IMG/VR virus record: IMGVR_UViG_3300036806_000045 | Span: 1 to 61,059 of that record | Length of the DNA stretch: 61,059 nt | Strand: one strand, 5' to 3' | Origin: a virus | Part shown: in pieces, positions 8,230 through 15,759 of the stretch | Layout: every line of letters begins with the position of its first letter | How positions within the stretch are numbered: the first letter of the stretch is position 1 | Program-made: the position numbers and the translations under genes | The notes under the pieces: model-generated | Told to the model about the DNA's origin: nothing | What the model saw: the letters and a program-made list of their open reading frames with translations, nothing else | The model's database searches: none

Positions 8230-10013
8230 TCAGCTTGCTCCGTCCAAGCTGGCGGCATCTGGCCATCAAGGTCAGCAATCGGCGTCATGTAGCGGCCGGT
8301 GATCTCGTTGAAATCCAGCGTCACCACTGCGCCGCGCCGTGCCCACCGACGAAATCTTGATTTCCACACGTGAAGCTCGACGGAACCGGCTTGTGGGGAA
8401 TGCAGCGTCAAACCGAGATCAGCCTTGTTCGCCCAATGCTGACTGCCGCTGATCGAATATGGCCCAGGCGCGACCAGCTTCTCGCCCGGCCGCAGCGGAA
8501 GCGGCTTCGCTGGGTGAGCGATAATCCAAACGTTGCATCCGTGTCGTAGCGCAAATGCACGCAACCGCTGTAGAGCGCGACCGATATAATCCGTCTCGCT
8601 CATGTCGGCCTTCTGGTGATCGATCTCATTCCACGGGTCGATCAACAGGTCAGTCACGCCGTCTCGCAACACAGCGGCGCGCGCACGTTCAAGCACCCAA
8701 TCAAGCGCTGGCGCATCGTCCTCGGCATCACAGACCAGCATCGTTATCCGATCGGACAGCCACATCTCGGCGTCAGCGATCTCAACATCAGTCATGCATT
8801 CCATGGCCGGATTTGGATAAAATGGCTTGCCGACGAATACTTCAGCGCACTGTGCTGCAAAATGTTCCCAAGGTTGATGCTCAGGCGAAAACACTGCCCA
8901 CCGGCGCGCATGATCGGCTGCGGTGTGCACCATCACGAACCGAGTCCAGCTTGTTTTGCCGTGCGTGGGATACCCGGTGACGATGCACAGCCTACCTTCT
9001 GCCGGAAGCTTCAGCACGGCGTCGCTTGCGCGTACGCCGGTCGTCATTGTGCCTGGCGCCGGACGAGCGCGCAGGGAGAGCAGCGTGCCCGGCTTGATAC
9101 GCTGCAATCCCTCGATGGGATAAGGCTGTGCGGATTGCACGGCGGCGACAACCGCATCCGGTCCATGCAGCCGCAGCACGTCGCAGGCGTCTTTGCAGTC
9201 ATCCGGCCACGTCACGATGTAGCAGCGGTGACGACCAAGGCGCCGGGCGAGTTCCTCACGGAGAGCAAGACCAGCCCTGTCGGTGTCACCGGCCAAGACT
9301 ACGCGCCGCGCTTTCGCGAGAATGTCACCATGCGTGCGGAGCGCCTCGAACCGCTTATCACCACCGCCTGGTTGGGATGGTGCTCCGTCCTTCAGCGTGA
9401 CCGCATGCGGAAGGCCGCACTCGAACATCGCCATGACGTCGGGCTCGCCTTCGACCCAGACAATCTCGTCCGGAGCGTTGCCGAGAGCATCGATGTTGAA
9501 CAACGTGTGCTCGGCGTTCGGCTCCTGCAATTGCGGCGTCTTGGCCGGGTGCGGGCGATATTTCCGGTTCACCACGTTGCCCTGCCACACGTAGGGGAAC
9601 ACGATGCAGGGGCTTTCGCCGATCGGATCTGCGAACCGTCTGGTCACTGCGTAGCACCCGAACGCACTCACGGTTCGGTAGCCAATTTTGCGCTCGGAGA
9701 AGAAATCGTAGAGCCACTCGGGCCGGTTCTCTCGCTGCTCGGCGGTGTGCTCACGCGGCTTCTGCCGCGGCTGCTGACGCTCGATAGGTGGCGTATCGTG
9801 GCCGCTGCGCACGCCGTCGTGCCAGCCGCATGAGCCTCGGTGGCACACCCACTTCGCGCCTTCGCCATCGGCATCGACGGTGACTGACAGGCTGACTTCG
9901 CGCGTTTTACCGCCCTCGCATTTCGGGCATCGGATGTGCTCGTTGCGGCCGGGCTCGAAATGCTTCAGCCGGATGCCGACGTTGGCCAGGGCTTCGAACA
10001 GCGTGCTCGGCAT
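8226..10013 (-). CDS. Phage primase-helicase (zinc ribbon, TOPRIM, DnaB-like)
   Basis: A 595-residue bifunctional replication enzyme of T7 gp4 layout. A zinc ribbon with Cys29, Cys32, Cys57 and Cys62 is followed by a TOPRIM domain (VEGEPD about 187-192; GDTDRAG about 242-248) and a RecA-like helicase with Walker A GYPTHGKTS (347-355) and Walker B LLIDPWNE (Asp459). ATG 10013 is chosen over TTG 10016 because it overlaps the preceding TGA. It would prime and unwind at the replication fork. It lies leftward of the switch, apart from the exonuclease operon. Confidence 0.93.
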   Translation of the reverse strand: MPSTLFEALANVGIRLKHFEPGRNEHIRCPKCEGGKTREVSLSVTVDADGEGAKWVCHRGSCGWHDGVRSGHDTPPIERQQPRQKPREHTAEQRENRPEWLYDFFSERKIGYRTVSAFGCYAVTRRFADPIGESPCIVFPYVWQGNVVNRKYRPHPAKTPQLQEPNAEHTLFNIDALGNAPDEIVWVEGEPDVMAMFECGLPHAVTLKDGAPSQPGGGDKRFEALRTHGDILAKARRVVLAGDTDRAGLALREELARRLGRHRCYIVTWPDDCKDACDVLRLHGPDAVVAAVQSAQPYPIEGLQRIKPGTLLSLRARPAPGTMTTGVRASDAVLKLPAEGRLCIVTGYPTHGKTSWTRFVMVHTAADHARRWAVFSPEHQPWEHFAAQCAEVFVGKPFYPNPAMECMTDVEIADAEMWLSDRITMLVCDAEDDAPALDWVLERARAAVLRDGVTDLLIDPWNEIDHQKADMSETDYIGRALQRLRAFALRHGCNVWIIAHPAKPLPLRPGEKLVAPGPYSISGSQHWANKADLGLTLHSPQAGSVELHVWKSRFRRWARRGAVVTLDFNEITGRYMTPIADLDGQMPPAWTEQAE

Positions 10014-10852
10014 CAACCGAATCCTCCGACCATGCGGGTGATCGGCCTGCCGAGCGGGTTGGCCTCTGTGCGCTCGATGGGCAGCTCAGGGGCGGCGCCG
10101 GTAGCGGCGCGGGCCAGCCAAGCTCGCGGGTCTGCGGGCCGCAGGCTCTCGGCTTCTCGCAGGGCCTGCATGATGCGTGGGCAGTCGTCGTGGCTGTCCT
10201 TCAGCAGCTTGCCGAGGAAGGCTCGGGACTGCGCATCCGACGTGCCCACGAGCTGCCGAACGATGGGCAGGCCGTCTTGCCAAAGCGCGTCTCGGGCAGA
10301 TCGCGGAGCGCCGCCTTTCGACGCCTCGGCGTCCGAACGAAGTTCGGAATGTGATTGTGAATGTGAGGGGGTAGTAAGGGGGGGTATGGGGGGGAAAGGA
10401 GGGGGAGTTAACGGAAACTCAACGGGACTGCCGGTTTCGTTGCCTGCCTCGTTGCCTCCTTCGTTGCCTGCCCGTTGAACGGGCGTTGGAATTCCGTTGA
10501 CCTTTCCGTTGGAGTTTCGTTGCCTAGCTCGTGCCGCCGCCGATGCCTTCCCCGCTAACCTCCGTTGCTCTAAAGCGGACGACGTCGTTCCCAACTCCTT
10601 GTCGATACGCTTGTGCCTAAGGACCTCCCCGCACCGCTGGAAAAACCCCAAGATCGTGGCCCGCGAATGCTTCCATTCCTGCCTGTCCATTCTGGTCATT
10701 GACCGGAGCCGTTCGTCGTCCACGGGAAGCTCTCCAGATCGCGACCACGCTTGCATCAGCAGCAGAAGATATGCCCCGTGCTCGGCCGTGGTGAGATGCC
10801 CGGTGTCTCGGAGATAATCGCCGACATACAATGGCATCCATGCGGACCTCAT
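10013..10852 (-). CDS. DUF1376 replication protein (initiator or helicase-loader type)
   Basis: A 279-residue protein from ATG 10852. The N-terminus WMPLYVGDYLRDTGHLTTAEHGAYLLLLM is the DUF1376 signature, a winged-helix-like domain found in phage replication proteins beside helicases. The middle (about 120-190) is disordered, with Asn/Gly repeats (GNEGGNEAGNETG) and a run of prolines. The C-terminal helix-rich part (LPIVRQLVGTSDAQSRAFLGKLLKD) resembles a helicase-loading tail. It directly precedes and overlaps the primase-helicase. Confidence 0.85.
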   Translation of the reverse strand: MRSAWMPLYVGDYLRDTGHLTTAEHGAYLLLLMQAWSRSGELPVDDERLRSMTRMDRQEWKHSRATILGFFQRCGEVLRHKRIDKELGTTSSALEQRRLAGKASAAARARQRNSNGKVNGIPTPVQRAGNEGGNEAGNETGSPVEFPLTPPPFPPIPPLTTPSHSQSHSELRSDAEASKGGAPRSARDALWQDGLPIVRQLVGTSDAQSRAFLGKLLKDSHDDCPRIMQALREAESLRPADPRAWLARAATGAAPELPIERTEANPLGRPITRMVGGFG

Positions 10853-11319
10853 GCCGAACCTTCCACCCGTTCGAACGTGACGCCCCACGCCCATGTCAGT
10901 GGCCACTCGGCACGCAGCTCGAGCAGCTTTGGCTCCGACGCGGGCACAATAATGTGGCAATAATGCTGATCGGCCGGGATATCACTGACCGCGAGTGCAA
11001 GCTGAGACTTGGCCTGGCGGATGATGCCGAACACCGTGTGAATGCGTGGCTTGATCTCGAACAGGCTGACGACCGTCGTGAGATTGACGGTTAGAATCTC
11101 AATGGCATCCACGTACGCCACAACCTGCCCACGGCGGCGCAGCGGTCGCTCGGCCTCAACCTCCCGATGGACAAATGCACCCTTGGGGACGGCCGCGACG
11201 GGGCGGCTTCTAAGGAAATCTAGGAACGCGGCTTGCATCGCGTCGTGGCCGCGGTCGCGCTTGTAGGCTTGGTCATGCGCGCCGCTTGGCGTCAGAGGGG
11301 GTAGGCCGCCGATAGTCAT
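10849..11319 (-). CDS. PD-(D/E)XK-like nuclease
   Basis: A 156-residue protein from ATG 11319, overlapping the RuvC-like stop by four bases. RGQVVAYVDAIEILTVN followed by TVVSLFEIKPRIHTVFGIIRQAKSQLALAV gives the D-(x)n-ExK spacing of restriction-like nucleases, with the trailing Q/K helix. Likely acts in phage DNA processing with the adjacent resolvase. The fold is inferred from motif spacing. Confidence 0.6.
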   Translation of the reverse strand: MTIGGLPPLTPSGAHDQAYKRDRGHDAMQAAFLDFLRSRPVAAVPKGAFVHREVEAERPLRRRGQVVAYVDAIEILTVNLTTVVSLFEIKPRIHTVFGIIRQAKSQLALAVSDIPADQHYCHIIVPASEPKLLELRAEWPLTWAWGVTFERVEGSA

Positions 11320-11807
11320 GCCGCCACCGCCATGCCCCTGGTGCCCGTCAGAAAGGCCCACGCGGCGGTGGCATCAGCGGCATCGTAGTCAGGGCCACCC
11401 ACCGAACTCGGCACGCTCCAGCCCTGTGAGCCGCACCACGCCACGACGTCATCCTTGGTGGCATTGCCGCGGCCGACAGTGCGCGAACGCACACGGTTCA
11501 CATTGCATTCGATCAGGCGAACCTCGCGCCGCCAGCAAATCACCTTGGCCATCATGGCGAGACCGAGAGCGATCGCGCCGGCATTGATGCTCTTATGGTG
11601 CGGGATGGCCGCCTCAATGCCGACTAGCGCCGGATCGAACAGCGTGATCCGGTCTGCTAGCCAATCGGCGAGCGCTGCACCGATCGCGCCGTCTTCCGGA
11701 CCGCGCCCGATCAGCTGCACGGAACCCATGCGCGGCGACTGGCCAGGCGCGCCCACACACCAACCGGTTGAGGTAGCAAGATCGAGCGTGAGTACTACGC
11801 CCTTCAT
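11316..11807 (-). CDS. RuvC-like Holliday junction resolvase
   Basis: A 163-residue protein from ATG 11807 (MKGVVLTLDLATSTGWCV), whose start overlaps the upstream TGA. Acidic residues at LTLDLATSTGW, LVGIEAAIP and the paired DYDAADATAAW near the end fit the RNase H-like RuvC active site, with KDDVVAWC as the preceding helix. It would resolve branched replication or recombination intermediates before packaging. Confidence 0.82.
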   Translation of the reverse strand: MKGVVLTLDLATSTGWCVGAPGQSPRMGSVQLIGRGPEDGAIGAALADWLADRITLFDPALVGIEAAIPHHKSINAGAIALGLAMMAKVICWRREVRLIECNVNRVRSRTVGRGNATKDDVVAWCGSQGWSVPSSVGGPDYDAADATAAWAFLTGTRGMAVAA

Positions 11808-12409
11808 GCAGCCGGCCGATCTTCCGGATTGCCTGATGTTGCACGGCGTCCCTGCGATTTCGGCTTCGTCAGTCCCTTCGCGAGATGCGCTTGCCCGCGA
11901 TGCCAGCCTGCGCGCCAACTGGTGAACTCGTCAGACGCTTCGGCTTGGTGGTGTGGATTATCGTCAATTGAACGGCCATTCAGCCCGGCGCGATAGCCGC
12001 CATCATCGGCATCGAAAATGCGCTGCTTCTGCGCCTCCTCGCTATCGTCGGTGAAGCGAATCGGTTCTTCTGACGGCGGGAACAAATCCTGCTGATGCAA
12101 CGGCATGTTCAGCAATGCCGCATAGCGCACGTAAGTGCGTTCCTCGTCGATGACGTCAGAAAGTTCGCGGCGCCGATCGGCTATGACACGCACCAGCACA
12201 TCCTGCTGGATGCCCGCCTTCTTCGCCGCCTTGAGCATGGCGCGACGCTGGCCAACGAGCGACTTGCGGGCGTCGTTTACTTCATCGATCTCATTGTCTT
12301 TGGCGATGATTTGCCGCGCGAAATCGCGGATCAGTTCGACGCTGGGGCCATTGTGCCCGGCTGACGGCGTTTCATCGGCACCATTCGCATGCCCGTTCTT
12401 CTTCGCCAT
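11804..12409 (-). CDS. GapR/DUF2312-like protein with C-terminal RMF-like domain
   Basis: A 201-residue protein. Residues about 25-110 (LIRDFARQIIAKDNEIDEVNDARKSL...LKAAKKAGIQQDVLVRVIADRRRE) match the helical pattern of DUF2312/GapR, an alphaproteobacterial protein that binds overtwisted AT-rich DNA. Residues about 130-185 (GGYRAGLNGRSIDDNPH...WRAGWHRGQ) match ribosome modulation factor spacing. It could tie phage replication to host nucleoid or ribosome state; this role is inference. Confidence 0.7.
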   Translation of the reverse strand: MAKKNGHANGADETPSAGHNGPSVELIRDFARQIIAKDNEIDEVNDARKSLVGQRRAMLKAAKKAGIQQDVLVRVIADRRRELSDVIDEERTYVRYAALLNMPLHQQDLFPPSEEPIRFTDDSEEAQKQRIFDADDGGYRAGLNGRSIDDNPHHQAEASDEFTSWRAGWHRGQAHLAKGLTKPKSQGRRATSGNPEDRPAA

Positions 12410-12450
12410 CTCTCTCTCCTGTTCAACGCGCTATCCGGCGCGGTTGTGTG

Positions 12451-13401
12451 TTACGGCCGCGCCTCGAACTGGAACGGCCGGTGTCCGATTGCGCGCGCCT
12501 TGGCGTTGACGGTCGCCAGATCGGCGCGCGTTTCCATCTGAATGCCCCACACGGCTGCTCTTGCGCGGATGGTTTCGAAGTCCGTGACGATCGGCGTGGT
12601 GGTGTCGATCTGCTGCTCCGGCATCCGAAGGGCAGCGGCGAGCCGGTTGGGACCGAGATTTGGCCGTGGCGTCGGGGCCTTCGCCGGAGGTTCCCAGCGG
12701 ATCCCGAGCGCGATCGCGCGCGCTTGCATCTTGCCTCGATTGGGGCATTCCGGTCCCGGCATCGCGGCAATCGCCGGGTGATAGAGCGACGGATATTCGC
12801 CAGCCTTGATTCGCCTTTCGAGTTCCGCCCGCCGCTCCGGCGTTAGCCAATCGCCAGGCTGACGCGCGACGATCTCCGGTTGGGGCTCATCCGGGGGCGC
12901 TTGGGGCGCCTCTACCACAAGCGTTGTTGCCGACGCCGAATACATCCGGAAAGCATCGGCTAATGTTACGGGCGCGGTGGTGTGGTCGAAACCTACCGGC
13001 CGCCTGAGACCGCGTGAGGATGCGCGAGCTGCAATGCCGCCGTTCGATACCGCGGGCCCGGGGAGTGCATTGAACTGCTTTGCAATGGCCGCGATGGCAA
13101 CGCCGGCCGGATACAAGATATCCAGAAGGGCACCGCGCTCAGGAGTTACCTGTGGGCCAAGATGCGCGGACTTTACGAGCACCGCTGGGGCATCCGGCAT
13201 CTGCAATACGGCAGATGGTTCAGGCGTCACGACGACCGGAAGTTCAATAGGATCGCCGTCAATAGATCCAAGGTCTCGCTTGATCGCCTCGGTCGTCAGC
13301 GCCCTGGCGTACAACTGGACCGCCGACGCCAGTCCGTCGATCGCCGCGAGCAGCTCGGGCGCTGGCCTCAACTCGACAACGATGGTGATGGCGCCGTTCA
13401 C
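12451..13401 (-). CDS. Unknown 316-residue protein with repeated HTH-like segments
   Basis: GTG start overlaps the GcrA-like stop. No family is recognised. Three segments share a pattern like the GcrA N-terminal helix-turn-helix: TPERGALLDILYPAGVAIAAIAKQFNAL...IAARASSRGLRRP, LTPERRAELERRIKAGEYPS...KMQARAIALGIRWEP, and DFETIRARAAVWGIQ. They are linked by Pro/Ala-rich spacers. The arrangement and its GcrA-like neighbour suggest a DNA-binding regulator. Confidence 0.55.
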   Translation of the reverse strand: MNGAITIVVELRPAPELLAAIDGLASAVQLYARALTTEAIKRDLGSIDGDPIELPVVVTPEPSAVLQMPDAPAVLVKSAHLGPQVTPERGALLDILYPAGVAIAAIAKQFNALPGPAVSNGGIAARASSRGLRRPVGFDHTTAPVTLADAFRMYSASATTLVVEAPQAPPDEPQPEIVARQPGDWLTPERRAELERRIKAGEYPSLYHPAIAAMPGPECPNRGKMQARAIALGIRWEPPAKAPTPRPNLGPNRLAAALRMPEQQIDTTTPIVTDFETIRARAAVWGIQMETRADLATVNAKARAIGHRPFQFEARP

Positions 13402-13979
13402 GCCGCAGCATCCTCACGTCGATCGCGCACAGTCACGTACGCCACCTCGCAGTGGCTGCGGCAGTAAGGTCGTCCGGTCACTGCCGCGTCATCGCAGAAC
13501 CGGAATGCGCGCGTGCCAGGATCGCCGATCGGCCAGCAGCACGTCTGCGCAGTGCCGGCGCGCTTTTCCAAAACGCGTGGCGAATTATGCACGACGCTAT
13601 GCAGCGTCATTTCGGGAGCGCCTATGCCACCATCGGGCCGTCTGGCGTGGCGATCGCTAATGCCTATCGCGGCCTTGAGCGATGGTTGCTTCGGCGCGGC
13701 CGGCGGCAGGATCGCTGTTCGCGCGGCAATGCGCCAGTCAGGCACTGCTGCCGATGCGAGCGGTGGCAGCGTGGGACCTGCGGTGCGGCGCGCGCGCGGC
13801 TTACGCGGCTCGCCTGACAACCTGATCGGGCAGGGCCGTCCCGCCAGGCCCATGCGATGCGCCTTGCCGACGATGCCGTTCTTGCTCATGCCCATGCGCC
13901 GGCCGATCTCGGCGGTGGAGAGCTTCAGGTCCCAGAGCACGCGGAGCTGCGCGATCTGCGCGTCGGTCCACTCAGCCAC
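13398..13979 (-). CDS. gcrA-like: GcrA-family cell-cycle regulator
   Basis: A 193-residue GcrA homologue. The N-terminus (WTDAQIAQLRVLWDLKLSTAEIGRRMGMSKNGIVGKAHRMGL) is the GcrA DNA-binding domain, and the C-terminus (CCWPIGDPG...FRFCDDAAVTGRPYCRSHCEVAY) is its Cys/His sigma-contacting domain. In alphaproteobacteria GcrA activates sigma70 promoters methylated at GANTC by CcrM. The GTG at 13979 gives the family's usual start; a GTG at 13997 adds six residues. A phage copy could divert host cell-cycle promoters or drive phage genes. Confidence 0.93.
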   Translation of the reverse strand: MAEWTDAQIAQLRVLWDLKLSTAEIGRRMGMSKNGIVGKAHRMGLAGRPCPIRLSGEPRKPRARRTAGPTLPPLASAAVPDWRIAARTAILPPAAPKQPSLKAAIGISDRHARRPDGGIGAPEMTLHSVVHNSPRVLEKRAGTAQTCCWPIGDPGTRAFRFCDDAAVTGRPYCRSHCEVAYVTVRDRREDAAA

Positions 13980-14055
13980 GACGCACCGTCCGCGCACGCC
14001 AGCGCCGGAACACGTTGTTCCACTGTTCGAAGCCGTCGAGATCGTGGCGTCTCAC
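13972..14055 (-). CDS. Possible 27-residue Arg/Trp-rich peptide
   Basis: GTG 14055 overlaps the upstream TGA (GTGA) and its stop overlaps the GcrA-like GTG (GTGGCTGA). The peptide (MRRHDLDGFEQWNN...) is strongly basic at its C-terminus. Chained overlaps on both sides support translation; otherwise only coupling. Confidence 0.4.
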   Translation of the reverse strand: MRRHDLDGFEQWNNVFRRWRARTVRRG

Positions 14056-14459
14056 CGCGCGCCGTCCGCGCCACTGGGCGAAGTGAGCGAGCACGTCATA
14101 GAACCAACACCGCATTCCCCGCCCCTTTTTTGGAGGTCAAGCCGTAGCTGCATCTTCTGCATGCGGATTTTTTCCACTTCGGCCAGAAGGATCGTTTGGC
14201 GTTCGTCCAGGTGACGCTCGTACCGCGCCAGCAACCGGTCGTGCTCGGCGCGCGCGAGCTTCCAAATCTTGTCGCGATAGAACAGCGACTTGCTGCGGTT
14301 CGGCGACAGATCGAGCGCGCACGCGCCAGCCTCGATCGCATGCGCGGTCGGAAGGCCGGCGAACTGACGATAAAAACAGGCGACATCGCGCACGATGCGC
14401 ACGGCGGCTTCGAGACAGTCGCCGGCCGATTTGTCCGAAAAGTTTTGGGTGGCACTCAT
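14052..14459 (-). CDS. Unknown helical protein, 135 residues
   Basis: ATG 14459 overlaps the preceding stop (ATGA). Contains AAVRIVRDVACFYRQFAGL, then a long charged helix (LARYERHLDERQTILLAEVEKIRMQKMQLRLDLQKRGG) likely to form a coiled coil. No family recognised. Position among regulators of the early leftward operon suggests a regulatory or host-takeover role. Confidence 0.6.
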   Translation of the reverse strand: MSATQNFSDKSAGDCLEAAVRIVRDVACFYRQFAGLPTAHAIEAGACALDLSPNRSKSLFYRDKIWKLARAEHDRLLARYERHLDERQTILLAEVEKIRMQKMQLRLDLQKRGGECGVGSMTCSLTSPSGADGAR

Positions 14460-15031
14460 GCCGCGCTCCGTTCAATCTGGGTTTCGCCAGCAACAGAGGA
14501 GCGCTGCGCGGGGGAGAAATTCACAGTGTCAGACAGAGCAAAAAAGCGGCCGGCGTGCTCAGACCAGCGCCGGCCGCTGAGTTTGAGGGAGGACAAATGC
14601 GCCGAACCGTCCCGCGTCGGCTGCGGATGCGCGCCCGCAGTGCGGACCGAAGGCGCGAATGGGGTTGCCACCGAATCGAGCACGTCACGCTCGGTGGCCA
14701 GACGTGTAGCGGCGGGGAAAGGTACCCGCACGCGCCCGATAGCGAGAATTGCTGCCAGCGCGCCGCCCAGCAGCCAGAGCGACGATGGCTCCGGCACGGA
14801 CACAGGCGCACCAGCCACGCCAGCACCGGCGCCAGGGGCCGAGCCGCCCCACGAGCGCCATACAGGGGGCGCCAGGAGCGCGGCCGCACCGCCCGCCACC
14901 TGCACACACACGATCGACGCCACGGCGGCCCTGACAGCCCGGCGCGGCCAGACGTGGTGCGACGGCGCGTGCCAGGCGCCCGTGCGGAGGCGCGTTGTCG
15001 GGTGGGACAGAATGGGCCAGCAGCGCCACAT
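14456..15031 (-). CDS. Membrane protein with PEP-CTERM-like VPEPSS motif
   Basis: ATG 15031 shares a base with the Cro-like stop (TGATG), so it is translationally coupled to the switch. Two hydrophobic stretches are seen: AVRAAVASIVCVQVAGGAAALLA, and VPEPSSLWLLGGALAAILAIGRVR at about residues 82-105. The second has the PEP box, hydrophobic span and Arg cluster of PEP-CTERM exosortase signals. In that family the signal is at the extreme C-terminus, but here about 87 residues follow, so the match may be coincidental or a fusion. Second gene of the leftward operon, expected to be expressed early. Confidence 0.5.
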   Translation of the reverse strand: MWRCWPILSHPTTRLRTGAWHAPSHHVWPRRAVRAAVASIVCVQVAGGAAALLAPPVWRSWGGSAPGAGAGVAGAPVSVPEPSSLWLLGGALAAILAIGRVRVPFPAATRLATERDVLDSVATPFAPSVRTAGAHPQPTRDGSAHLSSLKLSGRRWSEHAGRFFALSDTVNFSPAQRSSVAGETQIERSAA

Positions 15032-15234
15032 CAGGCGGCGGCCTTCGCGGGCGGAATGCAAATGTCAGGACGAAGGACATGCCGAGGAATGCCGGTCGCC
15101 CGCTCAACTGCTGGCAAATGCTCTGCCGGCACGCGTTCCCAATCAGCAACCGCTTGCCGAGTGATACCGGCCTCGCGCGCGGCAGCAGCCATCGCACCAC
15201 GTTTCGCCCGTAAAAGCTGCATTCCGTCGTCCAT
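15031..15234 (-). CDS. Cro-like/YdaS-type HTH repressor
   Basis: A 67-residue protein with AMAAAAREAGITRQAVADWERVPAEHLPAVERATGIPRHVLRPDIC, the YdaS (Cro-like) helix-turn-helix layout including the C-terminal LRPDI box. It is divergent from the repressor across a 73-bp operator region and is the first leftward gene, the Cro position. Its ATG lies within about ten bases of the predicted promoter -10, so the transcript may be leaderless. Confidence 0.87.
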   Translation of the reverse strand: MDDGMQLLRAKRGAMAAAAREAGITRQAVADWERVPAEHLPAVERATGIPRHVLRPDICIPPAKAAA

Positions 15235-15240
15235 ACGGAT

Positions 15241-15300
15241 ATGTGAAGCACAGCTTGACGCGTCACGTCAAGTGATACTTGACGGGGCTTCGCCTACAAT
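15241..15300. promoter_or_regulatory. Switch operator region with divergent promoters
   Basis: Holds a perfect 17-bp palindrome GTCAAG-TGATA-CTTGAC at 15267-15283 and an overlapping inverted pair CTTGACG...CGTCAAG at 15254-15272, giving three half-sites. The leftward promoter reads TTGACG (15271-15266), an 18-bp spacer and TTCACA (15247-15242) with an upstream TG. For the repressor, TACAAT at 15295-15300 is a good -10, placing the start at or next to its ATG (15308), so that message may be leaderless. Confidence 0.75.
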
Positions 15301-15307
15301 CGGGGGC

Positions 15308-15646
15308 ATGAAGATCGGTCAGAAAATCCGAGAACGACGCACTGAGCTGAAGATGTCCTTACAGGACGTGGGAGAGCTCGTCGGTGTATCGCGAAATGCT
15401 GTCTACCTATGGGAGACATCAGAGGAAACGGAGATTACGGTCGTTAACTGTATAAAGCTCAGCGAGGCGCTCCAAATGCCTCTCGTTGACTTGCTTCCGC
15501 CTGAGGCGAGCGGTGAGGAGACTACGATCCGCGATCCGCAGGAGCTTTTATTGGTCCAGCGATTTCGCAAACTCGACGAGCAACAGAAAGAAGTCTATCT
15601 GCGACTTCTCCTGGTGATGCGCGAGGCCCCTTCCCAAGAAAGCTGA
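15308..15646 (+). CDS. CI-like repressor, short XRE-family HTH protein
   Basis: A 112-residue protein with a textbook XRE helix-turn-helix (KIGQKIRERRTELKMSLQDVGELVGVSRNAVYLWE) and a short C-terminal helical tail (LLLVQRFRKLDEQQKEVYLRLLLVMRE) for dimerisation. It lacks the S24 self-cleaving domain, so RecA-driven autocleavage is not expected. It is the only clear lysogeny gene at the switch and is flanked on both sides by the same operator type, so it probably controls both arms and itself. Confidence 0.88.
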   Translation: MKIGQKIRERRTELKMSLQDVGELVGVSRNAVYLWETSEETEITVVNCIKLSEALQMPLVDLLPPEASGEETTIRDPQELLLVQRFRKLDEQQKEVYLRLLLVMREAPSQES

Positions 15647-15693
15647 TATCGGCGATCGCCTGCATCTCAGCCGTCAAGTCAGCCAAATTATTT

Positions 15694-15734
15694 GTCAAGT
15701 TACGCTTGACCTGATTGTCTAGCTGTGCTTAACA
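15694..15734 (+). promoter_or_regulatory. Rightward early operator-promoter
   Basis: Perfect palindrome GTCAAG-TTACG-CTTGAC at 15694-15710, with another half-site GTCAAG at 15673-15678. The -35 TTGACC (15706-15711) is embedded in the operator, followed by a 17-bp spacer, an extended TG and the -10 TTAACA (15729-15734). The arrangement and much of the sequence repeat the leftward promoter. Repressor binding would block the -35. Confidence 0.75.
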
Positions 15735-15759
15735 TGCCTCCAACAAGACGGAGGCTACA

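Noticed and set aside
7652-8278. A longer start at 8278 for the secreted protein
   Set aside because: It would cover the coupled 62-residue gene and put a signal peptide in mid-protein; GTG 8044 has a GTGA overlap with the upstream stop.
8616-9833. A 405-residue plus-strand ORF
   Set aside because: Exactly antisense to the primase-helicase, whose Walker, TOPRIM and zinc motifs are intact; no ribosome site and no domain pattern.
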